NCBI GenBank assembly: GCA_045627045.1
Contig: JAZQMY010000058.1
Location: 1 to 16,780, forward strand
Source: SIG351 sp045627045
GTDB taxonomy: Bacteria; Bacillota; Clostridia; HGM11327
Direction: 5' to 3'
Length of the DNA: 16,780 nucleotides
Part shown: positions 14,839-16,780 of the stretch, one piece after another
Position numbering within the stretch: position 1 is the stretch's first letter
Layout of the letters: every line of letters starts with the position of its first letter
Notes under the pieces: model-generated
The model's database searches: none
Told to the model about the DNA's origin: nothing
What the model saw: only the letters and a program-made list of their open reading frames with translations
Translations under genes and position numbers: made by a program

Positions 14839-14867
14839 ATTATAACAACAAACGCAGAAAATGTCAA
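14839..14867 (-). promoter_or_regulatory. Perfect consensus promoter in front of a broken gene
   Basis: On the minus strand TTGACA (14862-14867) and TATAAT (14839-14844) are exactly 17 bases apart. The predicted start near 14832 is about 30 bases before the ATG at 14800. It should be active despite the remnant downstream. Confidence 0.85.
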
Positions 14868-14930
14868 TACAGCAAAAAGACCTCCATTGAGCTTTTGTCG
14901 GGAAGTCTGAATATTTTTACAGAAAAAAGT

Positions 14931-15648
14931 TTAAGGGAATAAAAAAAGCTCATAACCGAAATCAGTTATGAACTTCGAAGCTGGTCTCCCTTGAGTGTTC
15001 AAATCCGAACTTATATCTGTCTTTTTACTTTTTCTCGATTTTGATGCTTTCAGCATATCCTCGTCGAAGGTGATGCTGACCGCTCCATCCCGGAAGTTAA
15101 GGAAAAGGTCGAAGTGATCGTCATAGAGGTATATCACGTTGACAAAGTGATCGACGAGCCGCTGACGCTGTTCCCTGTCGGTGATATCGTAGGTGCGGAA
15201 GTGCGTGAGATAAGTGGTGAATATCTCCCGACTGATGGTCGGCTTCGTCATTTCTTCCTGCATGATCTTGATCGACAGTTCGTTTTTCTGTTCCTCCGGT
15301 GCTTCGGCTCGTTCTGATACCGCTGTCGTTCAGAAAGTCGGTAACGGCTTTCATTGTGTCGCTGTTGGCGTATCGTTCAAATGCTTCCACAATGATCGGC
15401 GCTGTCAGAGGGTCGATCTGAAAATGCTGTTCTTTGTCGATTACATATCCGATAGGGAGCGTACCGCCGTTGTAGCGGCATTTCAGGGCGTTGTCGGTCA
15501 TTCCACGCGTGACCTTCTGCGCAAGCTCGGCGGAGTAGTATTCGGCATATCCTTCGAGCATCGCTTCCATCAGGATCCCTTCGGGCGTGTCCGAGATGGG
15601 CTCCATTGCCTCGCGCAGTGCGCGAAGGCGTTCTCCAACTACCTGCAT
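14931..15648 (-). pseudogene. Large serine recombinase, catalytic domain and middle deleted, frameshifted
   Basis: From the ATG at 15648 the frame matches the middle of large serine recombinases: AMEPISDTPEGILMEAMLEG, then YAEYYSAELAQKVTRGM, then LPIGYVIDKEQHFQIDP, to FLNDSGIRTSR. The N-terminal resolvase domain with the catalytic Ser (about 110 residues) is missing. Near 15301-15320 the reading shifts by one. The other frame gives the family's C-terminal part (APEEQKNELSIKIMQEEMTK, REQRQRLVDHFVNVIYLYDD) to the stop at 14931. The rest of the recombinase domain and the zinc-ribbon/coiled region, roughly 130-150 residues in relatives, is absent. The gene therefore shows at least two deletions and cannot recombine DNA. 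Its promoter, GGAGGA ribosome site and terminator remain. It marks a former integrative element; no attachment sites or cargo could be recognised. Confidence 0.85.
14938..14975 (-). terminator. Terminator overlapping the 3' end of the recombinase remnant
   Basis: On the minus strand GTTATGAG pairs with its complement CATAAC-containing arm (14948-14956 with 14965-14973, one mismatch), followed by a run of seven T. The hairpin lies inside the last codons of the remnant's C-terminal frame. Confidence 0.7.
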
Positions 15649-15672
15649 AGCAATTCCTCCATTACAAATGCA

Positions 15673-15701
15673 ATTATGGCATATAATTTAGAAAAAGTCA
15701 A
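15673..15701 (-). promoter_or_regulatory. Promoter of the recombinase remnant
   Basis: On the minus strand TTGACT (15696-15701) and CATAAT (15673-15678) are separated by 17 bases, about 25 bases before the ATG at 15648, which has TGGAGGA as ribosome site. Confidence 0.65.
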
Positions 15702-15816
15702 TACTGAAATACGGGTTTACTTCAAATCGGGCAACATTTTATGGGCATATTCTACCGTTAAGTGATAAGAGCCAAATGAAATCTCCGTTTGTGAGAATAT
15801 CTCAAATTACAGTCTG

Positions 15817-15845
15817 TTGACTCTACTGTTGGTTTCGTGTATAAT
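15817..15845 (+). promoter_or_regulatory. Consensus promoter of the XRE regulator gene
   Basis: TTGACT (15817-15822) and TATAAT (15840-15845) are exactly 17 bases apart. The predicted start is near 15852, 40 bases before the ATG. A 13-base inverted repeat TGAGA-ATA-TCTCA (15792-15804) sits just upstream of the -35 box. Confidence 0.85.
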
Positions 15846-15852
15846 ATAGTCA

Positions 15853-15868
15853 CAAGCTCCGGAGCTTG
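15853..15868 (+). promoter_or_regulatory. Perfect 16-bp palindrome at the transcription start, candidate operator
   Basis: CAAGCTCCGGAGCTTG is fully self-complementary. It begins at the predicted start of transcription, directly after the -10 box and ahead of the ribosome site AAGGTG (15881-15886). It could be an operator for autoregulation by the downstream XRE protein, or a 5' hairpin in the message. Confidence 0.6.
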
Positions 15869-15891
15869 AATTTAAAGATGAAGGTGATAAG

Positions 15892-16758
15892 ATGAAAGAA
15901 ATCAATTTAGGAAAAACATTATCCGAACTGCGCGCCGTAAAAGGCGTTACGCAGGATGACGTTGCTGCTGCACTTTCAGTTTCCAACAAAACAATCTCTA
16001 AATGGGAAAACGGTGATTCTTCACCCGATCTCTCCGCCCTGACGGAACTTGCAGAATACTACGCAGTCAGTACCGATTACTTACTTGGACTCAGAAGTGA
16101 ATCCCAAAGTACAGACGATTTCATTGCGGAACAATTTAAGAACCTTGATCGGCGTGATACTGCGCTGAAACTCTTTGAAATGCTGAAAGCCACGTTCCCT
16201 CCATGTATGGAGGTCGCGGGGACTGCATTTGACGATGTATGCGACAATGTTGATACCATTCCTGTGCGAACGGAGCCGATGAATAGATATTCCATCGCTC
16301 TGCATGAATTGTATCATTTCCTTGTATGCTCGGATGATGTGAATTTTGCAGTTATCCAACTGCGAAATCAAGCAAATTTCAAATGGCTTTTGGATGAGAA
16401 AAAGCAAAAGAAGATTACAGAACTCCTATCTTATCTTGCCGATCCGGATGCTATGAAAATTCTGTATTTTATCCATTCCAACGGTTGTTCGGAAAAATTT
16501 ACAGCAGAATATATGGCAAAGCATACCGCTGTTGAATACGAAAAAACGGAACAAATTTTGCAACAATGTTGTGACATCGGAATATGCAGTTCCGTAACCG
16601 CTCATTTGAAAAGCGGGGAAACCAAAATTTACGAATCCTTCGGAGACGGTTTGATCCTTTCCATTCTTTCTATCGCTTATGAAAGAATGTGCGGAAGAAA
16701 CTGCTATAATTACAATTTTAACGGCAGGAGCAAAATGATACGAGGTGAGAAAAAATGA
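15892..16758 (+). CDS. XRE-family transcriptional regulator with a winged-helix-like C-terminal part
   Basis: The product has 288 residues. The N-terminus is a clear HTH_3/XRE DNA-binding domain: LGKTLSELRAVKGVTQDDVA (6-25), then ALSVSNKTISKWENGDSSPD (28-47) and YYAVSTDYLLG (56-66). The remaining 220 residues contain no catalytic motif I recognise. Residues about 175-265 (ITELLSYLADPDAMKILYFI, then TAEYMAKHTAVEYEKTEQIL) look like an ArsR-type winged helix, so the protein may carry two DNA-binding or sensing modules. Several Cys residues, including CCDIGIC, could bind metal or respond to redox, which is speculation. The ATG has AAGGTG five bases upstream. It has its own promoter and palindrome, and its stop overlaps the next gene's start (ATGA), so the two are co-translated. 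Confidence 0.85.
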   Translation: MKEINLGKTLSELRAVKGVTQDDVAAALSVSNKTISKWENGDSSPDLSALTELAEYYAVSTDYLLGLRSESQSTDDFIAEQFKNLDRRDTALKLFEMLKATFPPCMEVAGTAFDDVCDNVDTIPVRTEPMNRYSIALHELYHFLVCSDDVNFAVIQLRNQANFKWLLDEKKQKKITELLSYLADPDAMKILYFIHSNGCSEKFTAEYMAKHTAVEYEKTEQILQQCCDIGICSSVTAHLKSGETKIYESFGDGLILSILSIAYERMCGRNCYNYNFNGRSKMIRGEKK

Positions 16759-16780
16759 GCTTTTCGGAAAACATCAAAAA
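16755..16780 (+). CDS. Start of a gene overlapping the XRE regulator (partial)
   Basis: The ATG at 16755 overlaps the regulator's stop (ATGA), with GAGGTGAG seven bases upstream. Only MSFSENIK and part of the next codons are visible. Similar openings are common in further small XRE regulators of Firmicutes, but eight residues cannot identify the product. Confidence 0.5.

Noticed and set aside
14061..15890. Possible intact mobile element, CRISPR array or tRNA attachment site around the recombinase remnant
   Set aside because: I saw no regular repeats with spacers, no tRNA-like fold and no terminal inverted repeats or target duplications flanking the remnants.

Overview
The window looks like chromosomal DNA of a gut-type Clostridia (Oscillospiraceae/Lachnospiraceae-like Firmicute). 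The basis is strong AAGGAGG-type ribosome sites, many near-perfect TTGAC(A/T)-N16/17-TATAAT promoters, short intrinsic terminators, an LPXTG-type surface protein, and a Liv-type ABC transporter with a lipoprotein binding subunit. The species cannot be fixed from sequence alone.

Layout. (1) 1-225: the 3' end of a small plus-strand gene and a strong bidirectional hairpin. (2) 303-1154, minus: a membrane protein of the DUF1295 / steroid 5-alpha-reductase-like family. (3) 1240-2741, minus: a two-gene surface unit behind a consensus promoter. It has a Cna-B pilin-like protein with a PPITGE sorting signal, translationally coupled (ATGA) to a sortase-fold protein in which the aligned His, Cys and Arg catalytic positions are all replaced. 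This pseudo-sortase is the most unusual gene in the window. (4) 3021-6295, plus: a nucleoside hydrolase followed by a 785-residue protein of unknown function that looks like a glycoside-hydrolase-type barrel, then a terminator. (5) 6425-11581, plus: promoter, lipoprotein solute-binding protein, stable intergenic hairpin, two permeases and two ATPases (livK-H-M-G-F order), terminator. This is a complete branched-chain-amino-acid-type importer. (6) 11641-14060, minus: two tandem serine hydrolases of the class C beta-lactamase / family VIII esterase type, clearly a duplication, ended by a bidirectional terminator. (7) 14112-15701, minus: a gene graveyard. It holds a frameshifted leucine-rich-repeat tail, a gene reduced to its two ends that resembles DUF1680/GH127 proteins, and a large serine recombinase lacking both its catalytic domain and its middle. 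Two of these remnants still have intact promoters. (8) 15817-16780, plus: an XRE regulator with a consensus promoter and a perfect 16-bp palindrome at the predicted transcription start, overlapping the first codons of another gene that runs off the window.

How the genes work together. The Liv cluster is a self-contained importer. The nucleoside hydrolase and the barrel protein may form a small catabolic unit acting on glycosylated substrates, but the substrate is unknown. The pilin-like protein would need a sortase encoded elsewhere for anchoring, and the coupled dead sortase more likely has a binding, chaperone or regulatory role. The two esterase-like enzymes share one transcript. The recombinase remnant and neighbouring truncated genes point to past mobile-element activity and deletion at the right side of the window. 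I saw no tRNA, rRNA, CRISPR array or intact insertion sequence.
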